Assembly (NCBI GenBank): GCA_030141605.1
Contig: JAQGDQ010000018.1
Span: 1,218,501 to 1,275,803, forward strand
From: Tubiluchus corallicola
Taxonomy: Eukaryota > Priapulida > Priapulimorpha > Priapulimorphida > Tubiluchidae
DNA length: 57,303 nt
Direction: 5' to 3'
Shown here: one piece after another, positions 20,550-30,599 of the stretch
How positions within the stretch are numbered: the first letter of the stretch is position 1
Layout of the letters: each line of letters opens with the position of its first letter
Translations under genes and position numbers: made by a program
The notes under the pieces: model-generated
Told to the model about the DNA's origin: nothing
The model's database searches: none
The model's input: only the letters and a program-made list of their open reading frames with translations

Positions 20550-23500
20550 GTAAGTAATTATTAAATCTGGAGTTACTTGTTCTTAATTACTCTAAAAGTG
20601 CATAGTTACTATCATACTTAGTAGTAATGTAAGATACTGGTTTGCTCTTCTTATATTAAGAAAGTAGCTCTTAAGTTTAATATATATATATATAAAAGGA
20701 TTAATATTTTGTGTTAATATAGTTATAATATTTGAAATTTGTGATGATGTGAATTTGATTACTTAATGGTGCCTGCTAGATTTTAATTTAGGCTTTTTAA
20801 AACTTTTTTATCCCGCACTAGACTCTGGCTGGATATCCAATTTGTTTATTAGGCAAATTAGCGACTACAGTTCACACTTTTCAAAATTATGCAATTTGTT
20901 TGAGATTGACTGTAAAATTTTGTATTGTATAAAATTCCTGGGCAAAAAATTATTTTATGGATTATCAAAATACCTGAATAGTATCTGAAATTTTCTGCAC
21001 AGTAAACTTTTCTGAGGCAGTGCATTTAAATTAATCTAGGGAAAGTCTTCAGTGCTTAGGTATTTGATATGTTTTCTAAAGCCTCTTATAGAATTGCTGG
21101 ATCAAGTTTAGTGAATCTATGTAAAAAAACAAAGAAAGACTGGCTTGTATAACTTCCTATTTATTTTATATGATGCCAAATTGTTTTTGTACTTTATTTG
21201 TGCATATTAAACTGAGGTGATTGATATACCAATTTTTGAAACAATTACCTTCAGCACAATTGCTGACTAGTAAACTAGCCATTGAACTAATATGAATTCT
21301 CAAAATACTTTGACTGTCAGAAATTTTGTACTACTTACTGTAGGCCTTAAGTATTGTGTCATTAAACAATGTTGGATCTATCACTGGCGTGCTATCCAGC
21401 AATGAGTGGTTCCAGTTTTAGTAGTATGACTACATTTTAATTAATGAAAAATGTGTTTCATTAACTATTTATATAAATACCTCAAAAATGGGATAGCACA
21501 TTATTAAAGGCTGTGTAATGTAAAAGTTACCAATGAGGTAGGGTGTTTCAGCAAAAAAGTAAGCTAATTGGCATTTAAACATAAAAGAAACATTACCATG
21601 TATCACACTGTTTTCTTTTGTATACTGAAAAGTGATTGTGTGACATACTTCCAAGCACACACGCCAAATTGACAAAGACACAATTTCACATGATGATGTT
21701 TTGCAATACAAAACAAAATTTCTCGGCATGGACATTTGCGATTTGGTGAATATTTAACTTCTTTTAAGCATTTTTTTGGTATGCGTTAAAATGGCACAGA
21801 AGAAATGGCTTGGTATAAATGGCACCAATGGAAAAGTAGGTAAAAATGGCTCAGGGAAAAATGGCACATATATGTTATTTTGATGCAGTTAATTTCTATA
21901 CTGAAAGAAGAATGCGCTCAGTAGGAAGCAGGTCTCCTCCAAAACCAAACAACACTAGTCTTATTCGTCTGTTTCTTTGTTTCAAAAAAATCTTACACAC
22001 AGATAAATAAGCAACCATACAAAAATGTACCTGTGTTGGTAATATATAGACTAGCAAAAGACTCATAAAATATTTTGTTCAGTAAATAGAATTATAATCA
22101 ATAATTTACAAATATTCCACATAGTGCTTATCTGCCTTTCTTAGCCATTAATTTTGGTGATGATAAATATATGCATATTGCCGTACGAAATTCACTTATA
22201 AAGCTACAAGCATTAATGCCGTTACACAGTTTTCCAAGCGAGAATTTCTTGAAATGGAACCTGGAACTAGTTAACTACTAGTTGTTTGACCTGGTGGAGA
22301 TAATAAAAAGAAGTACTAAACACTCCCTCTGAGACCTCCATGAACTGCTTCGCAAATGTTTTTTTGTATGTGCTGTTCGATCATGCTTTGTGAAAAAAGA
22401 TTGTTCTATTCTTTAGACAATCTTGCCCAAGTTCCATAACCCATTAGTCCCAATGCCATCTTCAAATGTGATTATAATCAGAAAAATAGCATAAAATTGA
22501 CTATTTCAGGTTACAACATTATATATATATATATATATATATATAACATAAATTTTGAGCACATTTGAATTAATTTAGACCGTGAAGATCTTATTGAGGC
22601 TTATAAAAAGTAACCAGGAAAGAAAACATTTTGGGTGAAAATTTCTGAAAAGATATTGCCCGAATGTGGATTTCTAATGAATGTGTTTGCTTACGACATA
22701 ATCCTGACAGTTGTCACAGATTCCCATGGATGAACTCAACTCTGTTGTTAGTTCTCAACTATTGCTAACTAACCATTCCTATAACCTACGCAAACCTATT
22801 TAGAAATGCTTAGGCCATAATTTTTGCATGCATGTTAAAGTCGAATCATTTATACCTGCTAACTCAGGCTTCAATATAAAGTTATAAATTTCATTTATCA
22901 CTTCTTATCAAGTAGGCCATTTTACTTTTGCTATCATTAAAACAGCTTTCTATGATTGGCCTAACCATGTAAAGTTAGTTTGTCCTTTTTTAAAGTTAAT
23001 CAAACAGTTGTCTTTATATAGCTTGCAAGGTCAAACGTTAAACTAAACTGCGTACTTTGTTAATAACAAAATCAGTAACTCATAGATGTAAGCATTGCGC
23101 ATTTCTTTCTATAAAAAACGAAATGAAATCTATAATAAAACCTAAAAGCCGGCTGGTTTCTCTACCGCGAACTAATGAAAAGTTGACCATTTTTCATAAC
23201 AATATAACATATACTGGCACTACCTAGTTGCAGCTCATGTCCCCGACAGGGCCTATTTCAGCCTTGGCGAGGCCCGGGGAAGTGGGGTGTGTGAGGCCCC
23301 ATCGGGGGCGAAGGGCCGGGTGCCACCATGGTTGGCGCCCAGAAAATTTTTGAACTGCTAGAACCCGGAGAAGCATTTTCGAAGAGAAAATATGGAGTGA
23401 TACAGTTGTTAAAGGAAAGAACAATTGAAAGAAAAACTGCTTTATTCTCAAGACCAGTCCTTAATACTTGTCAATACGGGCAAACGGCGCGCGTGCAGCA

Positions 23501-26500
23501 AGAGAGAGTATGACAGGGAGAGAGGAGGCAGTATGTTCGCATAAAGCAAAAAAAAAGTTACCTTGGCGCGAGGCCCCCTGGAGGGTGACGCCCCGGGGAA
23601 GTATCCCCACTTCCCCCCCTTGAAATAGGCCCTGGTCCCTGACTGTTTAGAAAGACGAGGCAATGAACCTGGCCTGTGGGCATGTGAAAAATATGCACAT
23701 TGATTGGGCAGTTAGAGCTTGACTGAGGATGATTGACATTTTGCTTGAGGTTAATTAGAGCTTTGCATGCAGATGACGCCAAAGGCAGTGTTATCCAAAT
23801 GGATGTCCAATATTCGTATTTTCCAACCCAGTCTGCTGGCGATGGACACTTTTGTTCAGGCTCATTGTTCGACCTCATTGGCCCAATTACTGGTTTGATA
23901 GGTAGCACATTTTGTATGTTGGATTGGTGCATTCTGTGTAGGCCCAAGACTTTCCAGCTTTTCTTGCAAAATATATATGTTCGGGCTTCTTTTACACTAG
24001 CAAGAGAGCTGTCTTTGTCATAAAAAATTACTGTGTATCTTCCAAGCTGCTGGAATTGTTCAGTAGAAATGTCTGTGTAAGGATCTGAAGCACTGTAATT
24101 AAATATATTAGTAATTTGTGAGTAGATGATACATGCTGAAGTCTTGCCACTGCCAAAAAAGCGGATACAGTGTCGCAGCCTTTGAAAGCATGGAAAACTG
24201 GAAGTGCTGTAGCCTTGTCTCCTAAGTTATCAACAAGCCTGTTTATATGAATGTTACTAGAATTTTTTCTTGTAACAAATGCTACCCATAAATTAACCGT
24301 GGAACAAATGTTACTTATGGTAAATTTTTCAATTAATAAAGCGATAGTGTGCGCACTAAGCTTGATACGGAACCATTTTGCAGTGCATCTCGCAAGTTTT
24401 GAGATCTGTGATTTTGTTAGAGTGCTTTGTTTTGTTTTTACCTATATGGCTATTAAAGAGTGGTAAAGCATTTTGTCTAACACGATCATTAATAGATCTT
24501 GTGCGTTTTACAAGCACTGTATCCTAACTATCCTGGTAGTCAATGTATTGTGTCTTGCCCACCGTTTCCACATTTTCTCATTTTTATCATCATTTGACGT
24601 TTTGGTATTATAGGCCTGCAGAGTATAGTACCATTTCGTCACCTTTTAGTGTCCCGATACAGTGGGCCAAAATGGAAAATTTTATAAAAATGCCCAAAAC
24701 GATGTTAGAATAACTTAAAGAATTATTACAGAGAGTTTGATAGCTGTATCCAGTCAGTACCCATTTCATCAGAATTTGGCCTTAACAGACCGGACTGTTC
24801 ATACAGTTAGTCTAGTACAATGTTTTTCAAGTAAATTTTTGCACTCGCGCATTAACAAAATACAATCTATTTTTGTTATGAATTTGTTGTTTTTAATGAC
24901 AGCCACGGATTGGCAGCGGCTTACCAATGGATTCTTCTGGCTGAGCCGGGCTTGTAACGGCCTGTTCGTTTCTAAAATGACCATTCACCCTGACGAAAAT
25001 CAAGGTCTGCTTTCATGATATCATCAAACTTGAAGATGACATTCAAATTTCACACTTTCACTGTGAGTGTCGGCCGGCACATTGCTTGTGGACACTGACA
25101 AAATCATAAGCCCTGAACCATAATAAAGCAATTAAATAAATAATACAAAATTGTCTATCAAAGCCAACATTTCTCCAATGTCAGTTTTCCTGCTATAAAC
25201 TTCAAGAACTAATTTGTGCTGAAGTGTGCCTTAGGCTTAACAGTCAGATGAACCCAAGCCATTGGTGCAAAGTACCATCATCTGCACACCTTTCTGTTAC
25301 GTGAACCCCTTGCCGCGTTACAATAACCTACTTACATTAATTATTATTGTGTCAGAAATTCATTACCCACATACTTTCGCAGGATCAAGATGTAATTAAA
25401 ACACTTCTGCTGGTTTGCAAAACACGTGCTGGTTTATGATTAATGAGAAATTAAAAAAAATAATTTATAACGTGTATATATATTACCTGTATTCTTGGTC
25501 ATCGATAGTTACGTTATTGGTAATTTTAATGCACAATTTTGCTTTCAAGCATAGTCTTGAAGATCTGCATATGAAGCATTTCAATTATTTTACATGTCAA
25601 CTTTATATGATTTCTCGGGTTGTATATCTGCTTTATTTCAAACGTGTAGCTTTCAGCACTGTTACCAATTGGTAACCAACAACGTTGTACCAATATTTTA
25701 CCGATATTTAATATAGTGAACAGGAATACTGGGAAAAGTTATCATGTGGAAATTTATTTGTTTGTCAACGTTACGTCTTTCTAGTGTGCGTTGTCACTTG
25801 TGGTAATTTAACATAGATATTTCAAATTTAACTTATCTTATTGTTATAGTATATTTTTATTTATTTTTTGGAAGATGAAATATTTGCTTATGAACACATT
25901 ATAAAATTATATTATATTATAATATTATAAAATGTTACACTTAATCTGCTGCAAAACTTATTTATAGCCGTTTTACAAAGTAAAGCCTACCATGCTTTCC
26001 ATTCAAAATACAATCTGTAATTATTTTGTTAGCACCCGTTTTGTACTAGTTGTCCTTTGTTTCCGTGAATGGCCTGAGTACACTACAGGTATAATTTGTG
26101 TACTGTTTGTCTGATACGATTTAAAACTCAGACACTTTAGAGAAACAAAGGTTTAGAGAAATAGCCAAAATTGGCATGTCGCAGCTAGAATAATTATTCC
26201 AATAATTAATAACTTCTAGTTTATAAGAAATGTATTAATATATTGTTATAACAGTGTATTAATACTGTTATAGCAAATAAATTAAAGTAATGAGTGTTGA
26301 ATTTAATGCTGTTATAGCAAATAAATTAAAGTAATGAGTGTTGAATTTAATGCTGTTATAGCAAATAGATTGAAGTAATGAATGTTGAATCTAGGAGTAT
26401 ATTTACTCGGTCATGCTCAACATTGCTTAATTTCGTTCATCAAGCACCTATCATCACTTTTTGGCTGTTCTAGTCGTCTCACCTGGCCTGATATCCTTCA

Positions 26501-29011
26501 ATCTATTCGTTAGCCTCTTGTTCAACAACCTAGCCTAAATGGTCTAATAGTTAATACCAGTTAGCGTGAATAAGTCTGTTGGGGCATATTACCTACCCTA
26601 AGTATTTTCTGAATTTGACGTAAAAAGTGAACATGTGGCAGTGCGCTGATTTAATGTTTATTACACAACTCGGTTCCTAAGCTTCACGAACGTCACAGCA
26701 TCAGCAAATTACCAGGACAATAGACTTAATGGACAATTTTTCGCTTTATCTGATTCTAAGAGCATTATCAGTGCGAAGCAGACGAATGCAGCCATCGTAT
26801 TTCCACAGCCTAATCTTCTCTTACAATGACCACAATTTCCTTCAAATTTACTTATTCCGTATATCAGTCTGCCTGGATAAGCAGATAAAAGAGAAATGAG
26901 ACTGTGATAAAGAAACGTAACTCTGATCTACCCACACATGCACTGCGTAAGCCACTGCAAATCTGGAAAAAGACCGACTGTGGGAATAGCTGATTGATAA
27001 ACTTAGTTTGCTAATGGCCTAATGAGAATTTAATACTTAAGGCTGTCAATAAATAATTAGTCTATTACAGGTTACCGGAATTTGTTTTTTCTTTCCTTTT
27101 CCTAGTACTGATGACTGGTTATTGGTACCACAATCACTTATTATAGATTTTTATATTATAAATTAACAAAGGTTATTTGTTGTAACTTAATTTGCTTTTT
27201 ACTTTTTTATTTGTAGGAGTAATTGCGATCCATCAGCAGCAAACGTTTTACGTCATCACTATGAACGACCTTATTTTTTGCCAGCTGAATCCGAATCAAG
27301 CAAAACGGATTGGATTTTTATTGGTGTACCTGGATATGGAGCTCATATGCATGTAAAGAACTGCTTATTTTTTACTTTTATTTATATCGTGGAAGATATC
27401 AGGCATTCAGAGTTGGTGGTTACATGTTGTGTTTGATGGTTAATTTATCTATACTGTACCAAGACTGGGTTGTACGGCAGGAGCTTATTAAAGAGCTCTA
27501 GTTAATTAGAGTACTTTATCCACAAATGAAGGAACTCTGAAAGTTCTGCTTTTCTGCTGTCAAGTGTTTTTAAACGATTTGACCAATTAAAAACTGATGA
27601 AGCCATATGCCAGCTTTGGACACCTGGACAAAACCAAGAAATGCATGGCTGCAGACCACTTAGATAGATATCTTTTATTCACATATCATTATTGTACAGG
27701 TAGAAACATCAGCAAAATAACGTTTTATTGCCGTGACTTTTGACAATATTTTCCAGCACTCACTCGTCTGTTGCATGATGCTTCAGGCAGAAAGTAATTA
27801 TTGCAAAAAGCTTTTTGCGGCTATGCCATTCAGTGGTAATGTAGGTTAAGTAATTAGTGATCCTGTCAGTTGGAGGGGGACCATGTCTGAAACTCCTGAC
27901 AGTATAAACATACTAATTTGGAATGACTAGTTCGCTTTTTCTTTCGAATTGTTTGCCAGTGCTGTTAATAATGAAGGAGCAGTTGTCTCCATTTGTTCAA
28001 AACAGTAACCATTAAACCCATTATTTATTTTAGATATCAGAAAAATTGATTCAAAAATTTCAAGATGAAAAGGTCATCAAATTGCTAGTTATAACCCGTG
28101 TTTTGTAAACTCAGGTTGATGCAGTTGGTAATCCGTCATGGCAAGCACAAATCCGAGGCAATAAAACTTGGACATTGGAGCCGCCACCTGAGTGTTATTT
28201 TGAATGTAACAGTATGGAAGTCACAGTACATCCAGGCGAAATAAGTAAGCAACTTAACTGTTAAAATGCTGTAGGTGCTTGTAAATCATTAAAATTTCAA
28301 GCATCATAAGAAGTTAGCTGTATTTTATTTATACTCTGTATACTCAAAAGGAAATACAGAGAAGGGTAAATGAAAATCGGGGTACAAAAATAAGTGTAAG
28401 CATATGATATGATAGCCCCTGGTGTAAAAACTTCTGAAGTTTGTTTAGTAGTGTTAAGTACCTCTAATTTTTTTTATGCTTGTAGATATTTTTTTATTTT
28501 TCATAATCATTTGACTTTGTATATTTAAGTAACATGGTTGATGTCAGTTGATGTACAGTTTACTTAGCACACAGTTTACTGTATATTTAGGTACCTCTCA
28601 ATATGTTTTACGCTTGAAGATATTTTTCATTGACTTTTCATAACTATTTCAATTTATGTATTTAAGTAAAATGGCTGAAGCCAATGGCTACACACAGTTT
28701 TCTGTTATCTTACAAAATTTGTCTAGATAAAATATTTCCCCGAACTGAAATGACAGTTATTAGAATTATTACACACATACTGTATTAGAAAATAATCTAC
28801 AGTAAAGTTTGTGCTGTATGAGCCTAAATATATTGTAGCCTAAACGTTAATTTATAATTTAGCAAAGAAAATGATATTTGCTATAATATGTGGGAACTGA
28901 GACTATTCAATAACTTTTATTACAGTTGTTTTAGACACGAATCGTTGGTTTCACAAGACGCTGGTTGTGGGAGATGACATGAGCATAGTCATCGGGTCTG
29001 AATACAACTGA
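19879..29011 (+). CDS. Single-pass membrane cupin/JmjC-type 2-oxoglutarate dioxygenase-like protein (complete, 4 exons)
   Basis: Joining 19879-20549, 27217-27352, 28115-28244 and 28926-29011 gives 1023 nt: 340 residues plus TGA. All junctions are GT-AG and in phase. The first ATG is used; an in-frame TGA at 19831-19833 closes the frame upstream. Residues 1-55 are polar. Residues 56-78 form a hydrophobic span preceded by KIPKK, predicting a type II membrane protein with the catalytic part outside the cytosol. A CSMC pair follows at 119-122, then YSGKPVLVLDGA and the cupin core. Metal ligands are predicted as H269 and D271 (HVD) and H322 (WFHKT), with K286 (GNKTW) likely holding 2-oxoglutarate. 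Sequons occur at N158 and N285. Relatives fall in the cupin_8/JmjC-like hydroxylase class and are often annotated 'cupin-like' or 'JMJD6-like'. The substrate is unknown. Confidence 0.9.
21791..22460. mobile_element. Weak inverted-array (foldback-like) element
   Basis: On the left, ATGGC-cored units begin at 21791, 21805, 21819, 21846 and 21861, a period of about 14-15 bases with one unit missing. At about 22425-22460 the complement reads three units of ATGG or TTGGG type in the opposite direction. The right arm is short and degraded. The call rests mainly on analogy with the clearer elements at 34.8, 41.0 and 47.2 kb. Confidence 0.4.
22519..22545. repeat. (AT)n microsatellite
   Basis: About thirteen uninterrupted AT dinucleotides within intron 1 of the dioxygenase-like gene. 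Confidence 0.95.
23239..23246. repeat. 8-bp target-site duplication, left copy, of the hAT MITE
   Basis: GTCCCCGA here pairs with GTCCCTGA at 23635-23642, a 7 of 8 match, directly abutting the element ends. Confidence 0.75.
23247..23634. mobile_element. 388-bp non-autonomous hAT-type element (MITE)
   Basis: The ends are CAGGGCCTATTTCA and its inverse TGAAATAGGCCCTG, a perfect 14-bp terminal inverted repeat starting CAGGG as in many hAT elements. Further inward both arms share GGGGAAGTGGGG-type and CTTGGCG/CGCCAAG sequence, so inverted similarity extends beyond the tip. An 8-bp duplication flanks it, the hAT length. The interior has no transposase; the open frames in it are incidental. The element is strikingly GC-rich against the AT-rich intron. 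It abuts the degraded end of the mobile-type ORF at 23643-24452. Confidence 0.82.
23635..23642. repeat. 8-bp target-site duplication, right copy, of the hAT MITE
   Basis: GTCCCTGA differs from the left copy by one transition. Confidence 0.75.
23643..24452 (-). pseudogene. Decayed ORF of a multicopy, probably transposon-borne animal gene family
   Basis: One minus-strand frame stays open for about 800 bases after a TAG near 24453 but has no credible start. Blocks in order are VNLWVAF, ALPVFHAFKGCDTVSAFFG, RYTVIFYDKDSSLASVKEAR, CPSPADWVGKYEYW and WITLPLASSACKALI. The same ordered blocks (LPVFHAFTGCDT, LYDR-S--VNEAR, P-PADWGW, W-TLPEA--AC-EL) occur in a family found in many copies in corals, molluscs and other invertebrates, usually followed by a Cys-rich tail. 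Here the tail has lost most cysteines. The hAT MITE sits at its 3' end. A mobile origin is inferred from copy number in the family, and the biochemical role is unknown to me. Confidence 0.6.
26263..26394. repeat. 44-bp tandem repeat, three copies
   Basis: Units at 26263-26306, 26307-26350 and 26351-26394 each begin with a CTGTTATAGCAAATA-type sequence and end GTTGAATTTAA or a close variant. Copies 1 and 2 differ at one base; copy 3 has several substitutions. An inverted TATAACAGT/ACTGTTATA pair overlaps the left edge at about 26246-26272. Confidence 0.95.
27217..27352 (+). CDS. Dioxygenase-like gene, exon 2
   Basis: It completes W224 and runs to H269, including SNCDP, ERPYFLPAESES, TDWIFIG and PGYGAHMH. 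It ends exactly after the first predicted iron ligand, H269. The acceptor is TTGTAG|GA and the donor CAT|GTAAAG. Confidence 0.92.
27353..28114 (+). other. Intron 2 of the dioxygenase-like gene
   Basis: 762 bases from GTAAAG to CTCAG. An open frame runs from exon 2 about 150 bases into the intron but shows no homology. Nothing else is recognisable. Confidence 0.85.
28115..28244 (+). CDS. Dioxygenase-like gene, exon 3 (cupin core)
   Basis: It encodes V270 to I312 plus one base, including D271, WQAQIRGNKTWTLEPPPECY and VHPGEI. The GNKTW lysine (K286) is the likely 2-oxoglutarate contact. The acceptor is CTCAG|GT and the donor TAA|GTAAGC. Confidence 0.92.
28245..28925 (+). other. Intron 3 of the dioxygenase-like gene
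   Basis: 681 AT-rich bases from GTAAGC to TTACAG. It contains two loosely similar stretches (about 28440-28560 and 28580-28690) that share ACCTCTAA/ACCTCTCA, TTGTAGATATTTTT-like and TTTAAGTAA words, suggesting an old internal duplication. No coding signal is visible. Confidence 0.75.
28926..29011 (+). CDS. Dioxygenase-like gene, exon 4 (stop)
   Basis: It encodes residues 313-340 (IVLDTNRWFHKTLVVG to GSEYN) and the TGA at 29009-29011. It supplies the distal metal ligand H322. The acceptor is TTACAG|TT. Ending immediately after the last cupin strand is normal for this family. Confidence 0.92.
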
Positions 29012-30060
29012 CTGCTGTCTAATGGAGTATGAAGTCATTCTTGCAGGAATGAAATCTATGGCGTGACTAGTGATTGTTAGAATCAAGTTTTAGTAAGTGG
29101 AATATAGGAGGATTGCCATGAATGATGCATCTTTCAAAAGCTTTCATAAATTAAGACATGAACAATGAAATCATATTTGCCAATCCACATAAAAGAAATT
29201 TGCTCAATACCCACAAAAACCAAAGCCCCACCGTACTATCCACATCACACCAAACCCACCAGATAAGCTTACCGCACCACACCATCCACACCGTACCAAA
29301 CTTACCAAACCAACCATACCCCAACTCCCACACCACACCACCACATCCTCACCACTCCACATTGCCCACACCACATCATTTCACACCATTCGCACCATGG
29401 CACTCGCACCGCACCACACAACTCACACCATCCAATGCCACTGCCAATATCAGGGAAACCCACAGTGATGATGACAACAACCACACCCAGTTAAACCCCA
29501 CAAACTATTTTGCACATCATCAAAACTGAGTGAAATTACAAATATTCTTAGGCCCATCCACTGATGATCATAATGCAATTAAGTCATAGCTGCTGTTGTT
29601 GAAGACGTCTCAAAAAGGGATCCCATCATCTTGTAGTCATGTTCCCGCTCTTTGCAATACCCCCGGAAGCACCACATGAATGATTTTTCTACATGATGTT
29701 TGATCACAATTTTGAAAAATGGGGTGGGTACGTCCAGGAAAATTCCCATTGTGGAAAGGCTTCGAAACCAAACTTTGTCAGTTACACATTATATTGTATG
29801 CTGTTTCGAATGATTTATAACGCCCTGTGTTTCACAATTCTAATCTTCAAATTTCAGTTCTATTATTTTTGGAAAAAAGCTGGCTGTGTTTAAGGTTTTT
29901 GCTGGTTTTTCACTCCCCATTCCTCGCAGATGGCCTAGACTGAAAATGAATCCCTTAAGGCGCCATGAGTGAACAAGAAATTTCATTTAATATATAGTTT
30001 GTCGCGAATGGTTTAGTAGTTGCAGTGAAAATGTCATATTATATAAATCCATAAATAAAT
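29012..30060 (+). other. Presumed 3' UTR and downstream sequence of the dioxygenase-like gene
   Basis: No AATAAA occurs soon after the stop; the first clear one is at 30054-30059, within the (ATAA)n-type tail at about 30030-30065. If that site is used, the 3' UTR would be about 1 kb and would include the CA-rich tract. A non-canonical earlier signal cannot be excluded. Confidence 0.4.
29215..29425. repeat. G-poor CA-rich degenerate tract
   Basis: About 210 bases built from CACACCA, CCACA and ACCACACC words, almost without G on the plus strand. It is strongly strand-asymmetric and has no exact period. Opposing open frames of 123 and 61 codons over it are compositional and are not genes. Confidence 0.85.
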
Positions 30061-30307
30061 AAATGTACCCGGAGAATTAATACATAAATTGGTAATCAAA
30101 TTTTAGTTAGCACAATAATTTATAAATGCTAATAAGTAAACCTTTTATTTTTTGCAGCTTTACAATTATTTTGTCAGTTTGTAGAAAGTATGAGTCTTTT
30201 TTGAGTTTGTACAAAATGAATATTTCGAATGGAAAGTTGTAACAAATAGCGCTGGCATAAATGTTTGAAAGCAAATTTGACCAAAAGTAAGAAACGTAAG
30301 AAAGTCA

Positions 30308-30382
30308 GGCTGAGCCAGGATTTGTGCCAGGGATCTTTGCATTAAAGGTCCTTAGTGCCATGACCATTTGATCACTCAGTCC
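30308..30382 (-). ncRNA. tRNA-derived SINE head or tRNA pseudogene
   Basis: Read on the minus strand, the 5' part GGACTGAGTGATCAAATGG carries an A-box-like TGATCAAATGG. A B-box-like GGCACAAATCC follows about 30 bases later, then CTCAGCC. CTGAG near the 5' end pairs with CTCAG near the 3' end, as an acceptor stem would. The anticodon arm is too degraded to name an amino acid. It is most likely the head of a tRNA-derived SINE. Confidence 0.5.
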
Positions 30383-30516
30383 TTGTAATTAAGACAAACA
30401 TCAATTTAATGCTACTAGCTTACCAGCTGTTCCAAGTTCAACATTTCCAAGTATTATTCTAGAGATGCTAGACTGGTTGTTGAGCTGCTGGGATTTAGTT
30501 AGGAGCAGTAACAAGG

Positions 30517-30588
30517 GGTTGTGTAGCCTAATGGTAATGGCATTGCTTTTCTAATCCAAAGGTCATTGGTTCAAGTCCAAGTTCAGCG
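30517..30588 (+). tRNA. tRNA-Arg(TCT)-like sequence, probably pseudogene or SINE head
   Basis: 72 bases with tRNA spacing. The D stem is GCC/GGC, the A-box TAGCCTAATGG, the anticodon loop TTTCTAA (anticodon TCT) and the B-box GGTTCAAGTCC. Two of five anticodon-stem pairs fail (C46-C56 and T47-T55, numbering from 30500), two acceptor pairs mismatch and one T-stem pair fails. A TTTT run begins about five bases after the 3' end and could end Pol III transcription. The defects argue against a functional tRNA. Confidence 0.55.
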
Positions 30589-30599
30589 ATTAATTTTCC

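Larger units (their letters stand above)
20550..27216 (+). other. Intron 1 of the dioxygenase-like gene (6.7 kb, transposon-rich)
   Basis: It runs from GTAAGT to a TTATTTGTAG acceptor. It contains the inverted-array element (21791-22460), an (AT)n tract, a decayed mobile-type ORF, a hAT MITE and the 44-bp triple repeat. A GC-richer patch at about 24900-25070 is unclassified. No additional exon is needed, because exons 1 and 2 join in frame through codon W224. Confidence 0.85.

Noticed and set aside
24617-24700. Possible right arm pairing with the ATGGC array at 21.8 kb
   Set aside because: Unit spacing is irregular (about 11 bases) and the match is poor; the closer candidate at 22.43-22.46 kb fits better.
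29158-29529. Opposing frames of 123 and 61 codons (His/Pro/Thr-rich and Trp/Val-rich)
   Set aside because: Both are compositional effects of the CA-rich, G-poor tract.
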